A stretch of 58,661 nucleotides of DNA from an uncultured Comamonadaceae bacterium (GTDB lineage Bacteria; Pseudomonadota; Gammaproteobacteria; Burkholderiales; Burkholderiaceae). The stretch spans positions 1-58,661 of the forward strand of contig CAMLSD010000018.1 of the NCBI GenBank assembly GCA_946482595.1, written 5' to 3'. Positions within the stretch are counted from its first letter, which is position 1. The number at the start of each line of letters is the position of its first letter. Under the pieces are notes generated by a model. That model ran no database searches and had not been told where the DNA came from. It saw only the letters and a list, made by a program, of their open reading frames with translations. Below are positions 50,413 through 58,661 of the stretch, in pieces. The position numbers were made by a program, and so were the translations under genes.

Positions 50413-51612
50413 ATGAATCTCGTGACCCGCATCCGCAACATTCTTCTCAGTCCGCAGTCCGAATGGCAGACGATCGCCGACGAGCCGGACTCGGTGGCCG
50501 GCATCTACAGCCGCTATCTGGTCTTTCTCGCGGCCATCCCGGCCGTGGCCGGCTTCATCGGCATGTCGATCTTCGGCGTTGGCGGCTTTGGCATCACCGT
50601 GCGTGTGCCGGTGCTGGCCGGGCTGATGCAGATGATCGTGAGCTATGGCCTGTCACTGGCCATGGTCTATGTGCTGGCCTGGGTCATCGATGCCCTGGCC
50701 GCAACCTTTGGCGCCCACCGCGACCGGCTGCGCGCATTCAAGCTGGCCGCGTACAGCCTGACGGCGGCGATGGTCGCCGGCATCTTCGGCCTGGTGCCAT
50801 CGCTGGCGATCCTGGGGCTGGTTGGCGCTGCATGGTCCGTGTGGCTGCTTTACCTGGGCCTCCCGGTATTGATGCGCTGCCCGGCTGACAAGGCCGTGCC
50901 GTACACGGCCACGGTGGTGGTGGCAGGCATTGTGGCCGGTCTGGTCGTCGGCGCCGTGGCGGCCCTGGTGCTGCCCACGCCCGCCGCGCAGTTCAGTGGC
51001 GGGGCAGGCACAAGCGTGGCAATCAGCACGCCCCAGGGTGAGGTGACGCTTGATACGTCGCGCATGGCCGAAGCGGCCCGGCGGCTGGAGGCGGCTGCCG
51101 CCTCGGGCGACGCGGCCCGTGCCGGCGAGGCGGCGGGCGCCATGGCGCAGGCGATGGGCGCCGGCAACCGAAAGCCGGTGGCCGCTGAGCAGCTCAAGGC
51201 GGCCCTGCCGCCTCAGGTGCAGGGCATGGAAAGGCAGTCGTTCGAGGCTCAGAACACGGCGGCGATGGGGTTCGCCACCGCGTCGGCGCAAGCCGACTAC
51301 GCCGCGGGCGACAAGTCGCTTCGCCTGTCGATCACCGACACCGGGGGCCTGTCCGGTGTGGCGGCTCTGGCGGGCTGGACGCACATCACTGGCGAGCGCG
51401 AGGCCGACGGGCGCACCGAAAAGGTGTACCGCCAGGGAGCGCGCACCCTGCGCGAAGAGGTCGACAAGGAGGCTGGTCAGGTGGAATTCACGGTGGTGCT
51501 GGCCAACGGCCTGATCGTCCAGGCCGAGGGTTACGGCCTGGAACTTGCGTCGGTGCGACAGGCGGCAGAGTCGCTCGACCTGGCCCGGCTGGAGGCGCTG
51601 ACCGCTCCGTGA
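50413..51612 (+). CDS. Yip1-domain membrane protein with large exported tail
   Basis: A 399-residue protein. Residues 1-190 form the five-helix Yip1 domain: NILLSPQSEWQTIADEPDSV is the conserved cytoplasmic start, with helices around 30-55, 65-95, 110-145 and 165-190. Residues 200-399 are soluble (VAISTPQGEVTLDTSRMAEA; GTEKVYRQ-type region; EFTVVLANGLIVQAEGYGLE). No catalytic motif is evident. The tail is typical of Betaproteobacterial homologues. Function unknown; the Yip1 fold in bacteria is associated with membrane organisation only by analogy. Confidence 0.85.
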   Translation: MNLVTRIRNILLSPQSEWQTIADEPDSVAGIYSRYLVFLAAIPAVAGFIGMSIFGVGGFGITVRVPVLAGLMQMIVSYGLSLAMVYVLAWVIDALAATFGAHRDRLRAFKLAAYSLTAAMVAGIFGLVPSLAILGLVGAAWSVWLLYLGLPVLMRCPADKAVPYTATVVVAGIVAGLVVGAVAALVLPTPAAQFSGGAGTSVAISTPQGEVTLDTSRMAEAARRLEAAAASGDAARAGEAAGAMAQAMGAGNRKPVAAEQLKAALPPQVQGMERQSFEAQNTAAMGFATASAQADYAAGDKSLRLSITDTGGLSGVAALAGWTHITGEREADGRTEKVYRQGARTLREEVDKEAGQVEFTVVLANGLIVQAEGYGLELASVRQAAESLDLARLEALTAP

Positions 51613-51754
51613 CCCCGGCAATGGGCGGACCGGGGAATTCCGGATGGTGGTTGCCTGTAGTTACAATCTGGAAGGGGTCGAGCGCGAATCCATGGCCATA
51701 TTGCGGTCGAATGGCGACCCGGAAGCCAATTACCGCACATTGCAAGGATCACGA

Positions 51755-52420
51755 ATGAGTTCGAGCACCACCCTGACGGCCGCAGCATGGCCGGCGCCAA
51801 GCGAGAGGATGGCCATCCCTCGGTCGGTGTGGTGGGTGGGTGCCTTGATGGTGGTGCTGATGCTGGCGTTGCTCGAAGGGCTGGCCAGCACGGCACCCGA
51901 CCCGCGGCCGGTGGTCGACCTGCGCGCCGTGCGCCTGAACCCCCGGCCCCCAGTGCCGGCCTCGGGGCCGGTATGGCTGGCCACCGCGCCACCAGCCGCA
52001 TCGACGGTGGCGCCCTGGTCGACTGCGGCCCTGTCCTCTCCCACGACCTGGCTGCCCGCTGCCCCGGTGCAGCCGGCGTGTCGCGCCTGTGGTGTGGTCG
52101 AGGCGGTCAAGCCGCTGCAGGCCGCCCGCGCAGGTGCTCTGTCGCAACCGGCGGCGCCTCGTGCGGTGTCTGCCGACGGCCACGCGGACGTGATGCGGTC
52201 CGGCAGCGGCGCAACGCCCGTGCCCATGTCGACTGAGCCGACCTCGGCGCCGTCGCGCTCCGTTCGGCGCACTGTCTATCGCGTGCACGTCCGCATGGAT
52301 GACGGCAGCCTGCGCACCCTGACACAACGCAACGCGCCGGTCATCGGCGCCAGGGTGATGGTGGCCGGCCGCACGCTGCGTCCAGCCCGCAGCGACTCGG
52401 CGGCGTTGCTGGGCGCCTGA
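51755..52420 (+). CDS. Single-pass membrane protein with Pro/Ala-rich periplasmic region
   Basis: A 221-residue protein from ATG 51755, with AAGGA upstream. One hydrophobic helix (WWVGALMVVLMLALLEGLA, residues about 24-43) is followed by a long Pro/Ala/Thr-rich stretch. The C-terminal segment YRVHVRMDDGSLRTLTQRN, then GARVMVAGRTLRP, resembles the ending of SlyB-like or Pcp-like outer-membrane lipoproteins (MDDGxxRxxxQ...xGxxVxV). This suggests peptidoglycan or envelope contact. No lipobox. Family unknown. Confidence 0.7.
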   Translation: MSSSTTLTAAAWPAPSERMAIPRSVWWVGALMVVLMLALLEGLASTAPDPRPVVDLRAVRLNPRPPVPASGPVWLATAPPAASTVAPWSTAALSSPTTWLPAAPVQPACRACGVVEAVKPLQAARAGALSQPAAPRAVSADGHADVMRSGSGATPVPMSTEPTSAPSRSVRRTVYRVHVRMDDGSLRTLTQRNAPVIGARVMVAGRTLRPARSDSAALLGA

Positions 52421-52572
52421 CCTTCCGGGCCGGTCCCTCCGCCTGGCCGGACCTGCCGATTCCCTGCATCTCCCGTCTCGTCTCGACCAGCGGCTTCACC
52501 GGCGCCTGTGCCCGCGCCAGCACGACCGCATGCCTGTGCCGGTGAGTCCTGCACGTTCAGGGCACATCGCTT

Positions 52573-53772
52573 ATGGTCGTGGCCATGACGCTGCCCCGAC
52601 CCTCCCCGTCTGGCGTCCCGCCTCGCCATCTGCTGCCCGTGATCGTGCTCGCCCAGTTTGCGGGCACGTCGCTGTGGTTCGCGGTCAACGCAGTGATGCC
52701 CGACCTGCAGGCCGCGTGGCAACTGCCGCCCAGTGCCGTGGGCACGCTGACGTCGGCGGTGCAGCTTGGCTTCATTGCCGGCACGCTGGTCTTTGCGCTG
52801 CTGGGCGTGGCCGACCGACTGTCACCACGCTGGGTGTTCCTGGCCTGTGCCGCCGCGGGGGCCCTGGCCAATGCGCTGGGGGCCGTGGCGGCGCCGGGCG
52901 TCGAGGTCCTGCTGCTGCTGCGGTTTGCCACGGGGTTTTTCCTGGCGGGCATCTACCCGGTGGGCATGAAGATCGCTGCCAGCTGGTACCCGCAGGGTCT
53001 GGGCGCCGCCCTGGGCTGGCTGATCGGTGCGCTGGTGCTCGGCACTGCGTCGCCCCACCTGCTGCGCGCCTGGGGCATGAGCTGGTCGTGGCAGTCGGTG
53101 ATGCTGATCGTCTCGGCCGTTGCGCTGGCCGGTGGGGTGCTGCTGGCCGTCAGCGTGCACGACGGCCCGCACCTGCCGCGCTCCAGCGGCCTGCGCTGGC
53201 AGGCCTTGGGCTCGATCTGGCGCGATGTGCGCCTGCGCGCTTCGGTGTTCGGCTACTTCGGCCACATGTGGGAGCTGTACACGCTGTGGGTGCTCGTCCC
53301 GGCGATCGTCGGGCTGCGCCTGCAGGCGGCTCAGGCCTCCCTGGCCTCGTTTGCCGTCATCGCACTCGGCATGGTGGGCTGCGTGGCCGGCGGCCTGCTG
53401 GCGCGGCGTTTTGGCAGCGCGCGTGTGGCGGGCGTGCAACTGGCTGCCAGCGGGTTGTGCTGCCTGGCTGCACCGGTGATGCTGACGGCACCGGCGCCGG
53501 TGTTTGCCGTGTGGCTGGGTGTGTGGGGGGTGAGCGTGGCCGGCGACTCCCCCCAGTTCTCGGCGCTCACCGCGCTCAATGCGCCGCGCGACGCGGTGGG
53601 CAGCCTGCTGACGCTGGTCAACAGCCTGGGGTTTGCGATCTCCATCGTCAGCATCCAGCTGTTTGCCTGGCTGGCGCACCACGCGTCGCTGGCCATGCTG
53701 CTGCCCTGGTTGGCTCTCGGCCCGCTGCTGGGCCTGTGGATGCTCAGGCCGCTGCTGGTGCGCAGGGCCTGA
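52573..53772 (+). CDS. Major facilitator superfamily transporter
   Basis: A 399-residue permease with twelve predicted helices; an internal ATG at 52585 is an equal start candidate, since neither has a clear ribosome site. Features are AQFAGTSLWFAVNAVMPDLQ at helix 1, the loop 2-3 motif region GVADRLSPRWV, and FATGFFLAGIYPVGMKIAAS at helix 4. It falls in the CynX/NarK-like group of unassigned MFS. Substrate and direction are unknown. Its stop is 10 bp from the convergent TTC38-like gene. Confidence 0.9.
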   Translation: MVVAMTLPRPSPSGVPPRHLLPVIVLAQFAGTSLWFAVNAVMPDLQAAWQLPPSAVGTLTSAVQLGFIAGTLVFALLGVADRLSPRWVFLACAAAGALANALGAVAAPGVEVLLLLRFATGFFLAGIYPVGMKIAASWYPQGLGAALGWLIGALVLGTASPHLLRAWGMSWSWQSVMLIVSAVALAGGVLLAVSVHDGPHLPRSSGLRWQALGSIWRDVRLRASVFGYFGHMWELYTLWVLVPAIVGLRLQAAQASLASFAVIALGMVGCVAGGLLARRFGSARVAGVQLAASGLCCLAAPVMLTAPAPVFAVWLGVWGVSVAGDSPQFSALTALNAPRDAVGSLLTLVNSLGFAISIVSIQLFAWLAHHASLAMLLPWLALGPLLGLWMLRPLLVRRA

Positions 53773-53782
53773 GCAAGGCGCA

Positions 53783-55141
53783 TCAGGCGGCGCCAGCCAG
53801 CCGCTGTCCAGGCGGCGGCAGGGCCTGGGCGCGGCGGGCCTGGCTGCGGTTGAAGGGACTGTCGGGCCGCGACGCCAGGCGTTGGGCGGCCAGCGCATCC
53901 GCCAGGGCCCGATCACCGGCGCGAAGGGCCGCTTCGAGCGCCGTCAGGTGCAGCAGATCGCGCTGGGCGTGGCTGCCGCCGAAGCGGTGCGCCTGTGGCA
54001 GCACCGGCAGCAGGATCTGCGCGCAAAGGGCATGTTGTCCATCGGCAAACGCACGCAAGGCCATGGCCACCGGCAGCCCCACGTCGCGGGCCATTGCCGC
54101 ATTGCTGCCCGTGCCCTGGGCGGCGCGCAGCAACTGCAGCTCGGCGCGGCGCGCGCTGGTGTCATCACCGCTGCCGATGAAGGCCATCATGCCGTGCACG
54201 TCATTGAAGGCGTAGAAGCCGTCGTCGACCAGCTTGCGCCAGCAGCCTGCAATCTCGCTCCAGCGCTGTGCCCCGGGTTCCACACCGCGCAGCCACAGGC
54301 GCCACAGCAGGGCCGAGGCGTCGACCATGTCGAGCACGACTTCGGAGCGACCGCCTCGCACCGCGCTGTCGTAGTGGGCCAGCACGGTGGCGGTGTCACC
54401 CCGTTCGAGGTGGTACAGCGCCAGGTGCCAGGCGTTGTGGACGGCCAGCATGTTGTCGGTGGACCAGTCGGCCCGGCGCTCTTCCAGCCAGCGGATGCCG
54501 TCGTCAAGGCGGCCTTCCATCTCGCAGACATGCGCCACCGCGTGGATGGCCCAGGCATCGCGGGGGTGGGCCGCGACCGCCTGGCGGCCGGTCGATTCTG
54601 CCCGGGCGTATTCGTTGCACTCTTCCAGGCCGAAGGCATACATCCCCAGCAGATGGCCGTGACCGGCGTCTTCGGCAGACCAGTGTGGCAGCAGGCGCGC
54701 GATGCGGTCGCGCAGTTGCGTCGACTGCCCCAGGTAGAAGTCCAGCAGGTGCGCCACCTGGGCCGCCAGCAGGTCGCGCGGCCAGTCGGTCAGGTGCCGC
54801 CCCAGGGCCTGGCTGGCGGCGTGGAAATGCTCGCCGGCAAACAGCCGGAATGCGGCGCCCAGCGAGCGCTCGCGGTCGGTGGCCGACGCGCCCAGGCGTT
54901 CGGCGCTGGCCACGCTGTCGCACACCTGAGGCATCAGGGTGCGTTCCATGCCGGCGATGAGCAGGCCGGCGCGCAGCAGGTGGCCCGACGTGAAGTCAGG
55001 GTGTTCGGCCAGTACCGTGTCGATGGCGGCCAGCGGGTCGACATCGTAGGCATTGAAAAGCGCCAGGGCCTGGTCGTGGGCGGCAGCGCACGCTGCGGTG
55101 GCGTTTGAGAGCTCGAGCCCTCGGGCGTCGCGGATGGTCAT
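53783..55141 (-). CDS. TTC38-like tetratricopeptide-repeat protein
   Basis: A 452-residue helical protein. It begins MTIRDARGLELSNATAACAA. The central signature HPRDAWAIHAVAHVCEMEGR, then NMLAVHNAWHLALYHLERGD, is that of the TTC38 (tetratricopeptide repeat protein 38) family, whose function is unknown. It has no signal peptide. It is divergent, with only 93 bp between starts, from a BTAD/TPR regulator, a pairing that recurs in Proteobacteria. Probably regulated by it. Confidence 0.9.
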   Translation of the reverse strand: MTIRDARGLELSNATAACAAAHDQALALFNAYDVDPLAAIDTVLAEHPDFTSGHLLRAGLLIAGMERTLMPQVCDSVASAERLGASATDRERSLGAAFRLFAGEHFHAASQALGRHLTDWPRDLLAAQVAHLLDFYLGQSTQLRDRIARLLPHWSAEDAGHGHLLGMYAFGLEECNEYARAESTGRQAVAAHPRDAWAIHAVAHVCEMEGRLDDGIRWLEERRADWSTDNMLAVHNAWHLALYHLERGDTATVLAHYDSAVRGGRSEVVLDMVDASALLWRLWLRGVEPGAQRWSEIAGCWRKLVDDGFYAFNDVHGMMAFIGSGDDTSARRAELQLLRAAQGTGSNAAMARDVGLPVAMALRAFADGQHALCAQILLPVLPQAHRFGGSHAQRDLLHLTALEAALRAGDRALADALAAQRLASRPDSPFNRSQARRAQALPPPGQRLAGAA

Positions 55142-55173
55142 GTCGGCATCTCCTTGTTGGCAGGCTGCTCAGC

Positions 55174-55216
55174 TTCACGGCAGGGCGTGAATCAGGTGTT
55201 GGCGCCAGCGTGAATC
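55174..55216. promoter_or_regulatory. CGTGAATC direct repeats in the TTC38/BTAD intergenic region
   Basis: CGTGAATC occurs at 55186-55193 and 55209-55216, 23 bp apart. An inverted partial copy (TTCACG) lies at 55174-55179. SARP/BTAD regulators bind direct repeats spaced by whole helical turns, so these are candidate sites for the protein encoded at 55235. Confidence 0.5.
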
Positions 55217-55234
55217 CGCTGTTCAATCGCCGGC

Positions 55235-57193
55235 ATGGACACGCTGGAAATCCGCTTGCTGGGCCGGCTGCAGGTACTGCGCGCCGGACGCGTCATCGAC
55301 CTCGGACCCAGCCGCAAGAACGCCGCGTTGCTGGCCTGGCTGGCGCTGCATGCGCCGGGGTGGCCGCGCTCGAAGCTGATTGCGCTGTTGTGGCCTGACA
55401 GTGACGACGGCCGTGCCAGGGCCAACCTGCGCCAGGCACTGACCGCGCTGCGCCGCACCCTGGGTGGGGATGTGCTGGCCACACCAGGCGATCTGGTGGC
55501 GCTGGCGCCAGGCGTCCGGGTGGATCTGGCGGCTTTCGAGGCCGTGTCGCCGGCCGCGCCGCTGCAGGCCCAGTCGGCGGCGCTGGAGCTCGTTCGCGGC
55601 CCGCTGCTCGACGGCATCGAGCTGGGCGAAGAATCCTTCGACGATGCCGTGAGGGTGCAGCGCCACCGTGTGGCGACGTTGGTGGATCGTTTGCTCCAGC
55701 AATTGGCGATCGCCCATGCGGATGCGCCCCAGGCCCTGAGGGCGCTGGCCGAGCGCTGGATCGAACTCGATGCGACCAGCGAGCAGGCGTTTCGCCTGCT
55801 GATCGAGGCCTGTCGTCGACTCGGCGACAAGGCCGCTGGCGTCAAGGCCTATGAACAGTGCCGGCAGGTGCTGTCCAGTGCATACGGCGTGAGCCCGTCG
55901 GTCGATACCGAACGGGCGTACCGTGACCTGCTTCAGCACACCGTGCCGGTCGCCAGCGCGCCCGCCGAGGCGGCGAGCACCGTCGTGGTGCAGCCTGTGC
56001 GCCTTGACACGCCCGACGCCAGTCTGGCGGGTGTCGCGCGCAGCCTGGCTGAAGACCTGGTCGGCGAGCTGATGCGGTTTCGTGGGCTGAAGGTGTGGGC
56101 GGCCGCGTCTGCAAGCTCGTTCGGCGACCTGAATCCGCTGGAGACGGCGCGCGAGACGGGGGCAAGGTACATCGTGTGTTCCACCCTGCGGCCCGACCGG
56201 CCGCCGGAACCCCCGCTCAGGCTCACGGTGCAGCTGGTCGACGGTGGCAGCGGGCAGGCGGTCTGGAACGAGCGGCTCGTGCTTGACCCGCAGGCGTCGG
56301 CCGACCAGCGTGATGCGGTGGTGCGCGAGGTGGTGGCAGCGATGGTGCCCGCGCTCGAAGCGCATGCGCTGGCGCAGTCGCGCCGACGCGACGGGCCCTT
56401 GAGCGCCTACGAGCATTGCCTGCAGGGCATGACCTTGCTGCAGCAGGGCACGATCGAGGCGGACGATGCCGCACGTGCCGCCTTCGAGCGTGCGCTGGCC
56501 TGCGACCCCGACTACGCGCGGGCCCACACCGGCCTGTCGTTGTCGTGGTTCAACGAATGGAGCTGCCAGCACTGGGACCGCTGGGAGCTGACGCAGCGCG
56601 AGGCCCTGCGCCATGCGCGCCGGGCCTCGCAGCTCGATCCGGCTGACCATCTGGCCCTGTGCATCCTGGGCAAGATCCACCTGTATCGGCGCGAGTTCGA
56701 GCTGTCGGCGTCGCTGTTCTCGCGCGCGCTGCGGCTCAACCCGAACGATCCTGACAACCTGTCGCTGGTGGCTTCCGGTTATGCCTACCTGGGCCAGCCG
56801 GAACTGGCGCTCGAGCTGGGCGAGGCGGCGATGCGGCTGAATCCGCGGCATCCGACCTGGTATCACGTCGGCCGCTACGCCCCGCTGATGGCGCTGGGCC
56901 GCCACGAAGAGATGATTGCCGCCGCAGCGGCGGCCATCGGGGCCTTCGTCGACGTGCATGCCTTCATGGCCATTTCACATGCGCGGCTGCAGCAGCCCGG
57001 CCCGGCCGCGGCACATGTCGAGGCCTATCTGGCGGACTTTGCCCGTCTGATCACGCCGGGCAGGGTGCCTGATCGTGCCCAGGCCGGCGCCTGGCTGCTG
57101 GACGTGAACCCCTGGCAGCGCCCCGGTGACCTGGCAAGCTTTCGCGACGGGCTGACTGAGCTGGGGCTGATGCCGGCTTCAGCGGCGCCCTGA
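55235..57193 (+). CDS. BTAD (SARP-type) transcriptional regulator with TolB-N-like and TPR domains
   Basis: A 652-residue regulator. Residues 1-95 are the OmpR/SARP winged helix (LEIRLLGRLQVLRAGRVIDL, SKLIALLWPDSDDGRARANL, then LRQALTALRRTLGG). Residues 100-245 are the BTAD domain (DATSEQAFRLLIEACRRLGD, GVKAYEQCRQVLSSAYGVSP). Residues 250-370 resemble the TolB-N-like region of adenylate cyclase/CadC-type regulators (LAEDLVGELMRFRGLKVWAA, GARYIVCSTLRPDRPPE). Residues 385-570 are TPRs. No NTPase domain. Probably controls the divergent TTC38-like gene. Confidence 0.93.
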   Translation: MDTLEIRLLGRLQVLRAGRVIDLGPSRKNAALLAWLALHAPGWPRSKLIALLWPDSDDGRARANLRQALTALRRTLGGDVLATPGDLVALAPGVRVDLAAFEAVSPAAPLQAQSAALELVRGPLLDGIELGEESFDDAVRVQRHRVATLVDRLLQQLAIAHADAPQALRALAERWIELDATSEQAFRLLIEACRRLGDKAAGVKAYEQCRQVLSSAYGVSPSVDTERAYRDLLQHTVPVASAPAEAASTVVVQPVRLDTPDASLAGVARSLAEDLVGELMRFRGLKVWAAASASSFGDLNPLETARETGARYIVCSTLRPDRPPEPPLRLTVQLVDGGSGQAVWNERLVLDPQASADQRDAVVREVVAAMVPALEAHALAQSRRRDGPLSAYEHCLQGMTLLQQGTIEADDAARAAFERALACDPDYARAHTGLSLSWFNEWSCQHWDRWELTQREALRHARRASQLDPADHLALCILGKIHLYRREFELSASLFSRALRLNPNDPDNLSLVASGYAYLGQPELALELGEAAMRLNPRHPTWYHVGRYAPLMALGRHEEMIAAAAAAIGAFVDVHAFMAISHARLQQPGPAAAHVEAYLADFARLITPGRVPDRAQAGAWLLDVNPWQRPGDLASFRDGLTELGLMPASAAP

Positions 57194-57282
57194 CGCCACC
57201 CGCGCCCCTTGTGCACCCGCACGGCCGGCAGGGGCCATGCGCGCTGTGAATATCCGGCATCACGACACGCAAGTGGCAGCGA

Positions 57283-57300
57283 CCTAGGGTTTACCCTAGG
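57283..57300. promoter_or_regulatory. Perfect 18-bp palindromic operator candidate
   Basis: CCTAGGGT (57283-57290) and ACCCTAGG (57293-57300) pair completely around TT. It lies 48-65 bp upstream of the small protein's start and stands out as an AT-containing palindrome in GC-rich DNA. The regulator is not identifiable from the window. Confidence 0.6.
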
Positions 57301-57347
57301 ATCGCGTCATGGAAGTTCATCTTCCGCCTTGATTGAAAGGAATTGCC

Positions 57348-57572
57348 ATGTCGACCCAGATCCTGTCCCGCGTTCCCGGTGTGGTTGCACCCCGTTCCGC
57401 AAGCACGGCCCAGGGCCCCGGCGTGTGGGCACGTGTGTGGCGTGCGCTGGAGCAGGCCGGCATGCGCCGTGCGCAGCATCAGCTCGACCAGCTGGCGAGC
57501 TTCTATGAGATCACGCGCCCGGAGCTTGCCCGGCAGTTGCGCGAAGCCGGCCGCCACGGCCTGGAAACCTGA
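57348..57572 (+). CDS. Small basic protein, DUF1127-like
   Basis: A 74-residue protein with AAAGGA before ATG 57348. The C-terminal half (WRALEQAGMRRAQHQLDQLA, then ITRPELARQLREAGRHG) resembles the amphipathic basic helix of DUF1127/YjiS-type proteins, though the LxDxGL core is not exact. Such proteins can bind RNA or phosphate-responsive partners, known only in a few Alphaproteobacteria. It has its own palindromic upstream site, indicating tight regulation. Convergent with the EF-G-like gene. Confidence 0.7.
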   Translation: MSTQILSRVPGVVAPRSASTAQGPGVWARVWRALEQAGMRRAQHQLDQLASFYEITRPELARQLREAGRHGLET

Positions 57573-57576
57573 CCAC

Positions 57577-57592
57577 CGCCGCCGGGACGGCG
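57577..57592. terminator. Short hairpin between convergent genes
   Basis: CGCCG (57577-57581) and CGGCG (57588-57592) flank a six-base loop within the 22-bp gap between the small protein and the EF-G-like gene. It could terminate both, but the stem is short and no T-run follows. Confidence 0.3.
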
Positions 57593-57594
57593 CC

Positions 57595-58661
57595 TCAGTC
57601 GTCGTCCCGCAGCTTGTACTGGCTGGCCAGCTGCTGCTGCACCGAGGGTGGCACCGGGTCATAGTGGCTGAACTCGATCGTGTAACGCCCCTGCCCGCCG
57701 GTCAGCGAATTCAGTCGTGACTGATAGCTGTTCAACTCCGACAGCGGCGCCTGACCCGTCACGGCCAGCCATCCGGGCTGCAGCGCATGGGTGCCGTTCA
57801 CCTGGCCACGCCGGGTGGACAGGTCCCCGGTGATGTCGCCCATGCACTCTTCGGGCGCGCTGATCTCGATGTTCACGACCGGCTCCAGGATGATGGGTGC
57901 CGCCTGTTGCATGGCCTCGACAAAGGCCTTGCGGCCGGCCGTCGCGAAGGCCACTTCCTTCGAGTCCACCGAATGGTGCTTGCCGTCCAGCACGATCACC
58001 CGCACGTCCTTGACCGGATAGCCGGCCACCACGCCCGCGTCCATCGCCTGGCGCACACCCTTTTCCACCGCCGGGATGAACTGGCCCGGAATGGTGCCGC
58101 CCTTGACCTGATCGACAAACTCGAACCCTGAACCGCGCGGCAGCGGTTCGACCTTCAGGAACACCTCGCCGAACTGCCCGGCGCCCCCCGTCTGCTTCTT
58201 GTGGCGGTGATGACCGTCGGCCGCACGCGTGATCGTTTCGCGATAGGCGATGCGTGGCGGGCGCGTGGCCACCTCGCAGCGGTGCACTTCGACCAGGCGA
58301 TCGAGCAGCACCCGCAGATGCAGTTCGCCAAGACCGTGCACGACACTCTCGTTGGTGACGGCCACATGCTCGACCTTCAGGCAGGGGTCTTCGTCGACCA
58401 GTTTCTGCAGGATGTCCCACAGCCGCTGCTCGTCACCGCGTCGCCGAGGCTCGATGGCCAGCCCGTGAACCGGCACCGGGAAGTCCAGCGGCTTCAGGTG
58501 GATGTGGTCGTCCTCGGGGGCGTCGTGCAGCACGGCGTCGAAGTGGAGGTCGTCCACCTTGGCCACCGCACAGATCTCGCCCGGGCCGGCACTGGGCACC
58601 TCGACATGGTCCTTGCCCTGCAGCATGAACAGGTGGCCCACCTTGAAGGGCTTGCGCGCAT
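57595..58661 (-). CDS. Elongation factor G-like GTPase, C-terminal part
   Basis: About 355 residues are visible; the frame is open at the right edge, so the GTPase domain lies outside. Seen are part of domain II (RKPFKVGHLFMLQGKDHVEV, AGPGEICAVAKVDDLHFDAV), domain III (PLDFPVPVHGLAIEPRRRGD, VTNESVVHGLGELHLRVLLD), domain IV (KKQTGGAGQFGEVFLKVEPL, PAVEKGVRQAMDAGVVAGYP, KHHSVDSKEVAFATAGRKAF) and domain V (PEECMGDITGDLSTRRGQVN). Divergence at domain III/IV relative to canonical EF-G (for example HHRHKKQTGGAGQF) marks the EF-G-like paralogue (EF-G2 type) rather than the main FusA. The role is translation- or recycling-related, not established. Confidence 0.9.
   Translation of the reverse strand, partial: ARKPFKVGHLFMLQGKDHVEVPSAGPGEICAVAKVDDLHFDAVLHDAPEDDHIHLKPLDFPVPVHGLAIEPRRRGDEQRLWDILQKLVDEDPCLKVEHVAVTNESVVHGLGELHLRVLLDRLVEVHRCEVATRPPRIAYRETITRAADGHHRHKKQTGGAGQFGEVFLKVEPLPRGSGFEFVDQVKGGTIPGQFIPAVEKGVRQAMDAGVVAGYPVKDVRVIVLDGKHHSVDSKEVAFATAGRKAFVEAMQQAAPIILEPVVNIEISAPEECMGDITGDLSTRRGQVNGTHALQPGWLAVTGQAPLSELNSYQSRLNSLTGGQGRYTIEFSHYDPVPPSVQQQLASQYKLRDDD

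Overview
The window (58,661 bp, about two-thirds G+C) is a bacterial chromosome segment. Its gene content points to Betaproteobacteria, order Burkholderiales, probably near the Comamonadaceae or the Leptothrix/Rubrivivax group. The grounds are a Bug/TctC-type binding protein, a phhA-hpd pair with a divergent Lrp regulator, a BTAD regulator paired with a TTC38-like protein, AtzH/AtzF-type amide catabolism, and GC-rich intergenic palindromes. That placement is inference. I see no rRNA, tRNA, CRISPR array or phage.

Layout: 1-371 is the end of an IS5-family element. 386-3234 holds a secreted protein with a SecD P1-head-like C-terminus, a truncated gene and a small secreted protein. 3378-4373 is a Bug/TctC solute receptor. 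4652-7268 is a translationally coupled trio: a four-helix membrane protein, a TPR membrane protein and a TPR-AAA+ ATPase. 7334-11046 is a run of small enzymes (isochorismatase fold, GNAT, ankyrin, alpha/beta hydrolase, and a PPOX-thioesterase fusion with a 12-bp repeat linker). 11109-16863 (minus) is a polyamine-type ABC importer operon ending in a GntR regulator and an Asp/Glu/hydantoin-racemase-like protein.

The centrepiece is 17296-29219: twelve tightly packed plus-strand genes forming a nitrogen-scavenging operon for biuret and probably a related ureide such as triuret. It encodes biuret hydrolase (BiuH), a second BiuH-like cysteine hydrolase, allophanate hydrolase (AtzF), the DUF3225 amidase AtzH, a FCD/GntR regulator, and two complete ABC importers whose genes are interleaved. 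Cyanuric acid hydrolase (AtzD) and the AtzE/AtzG pair are absent. The predicted flow is uptake, deamination to biuret or dicarboxyurea, then allophanate, then ammonia and CO2. A 30-bp dyad with a TTGTATACAA core sits directly upstream.

29263-37374: a lipoprotein, a pilin-like protein, a LysR regulator, an ECF sigma/cupin anti-sigma pair divergent from a SnoaL-like gene, and an FFLEELY-motif protein with FadD and a metallo-beta-lactamase-fold hydrolase. The sigma and SnoaL genes are preceded by two mirror-image promoter-like sequences (TGCATCC-N16-CGTAYT). 37437-41317: a Tat-signal small subunit with a GMC oxidoreductase, a lipase-like hydrolase, and a membrane protein whose 3' end overlaps it antisense. 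41424-44085: phenylalanine hydroxylase, 4-hydroxyphenylpyruvate dioxygenase and an Lrp regulator. 44272-50217: a lipoprotein hydrolase, an MscS channel, an HDOD protein and a second SsuABC/THI5-type importer. 50413-58661: a Yip1-domain protein, a small membrane protein, an MFS transporter, the TTC38-like/BTAD regulator pair, a small basic protein behind a perfect palindrome, and the C-terminal part of an EF-G-like GTPase running off the right edge.
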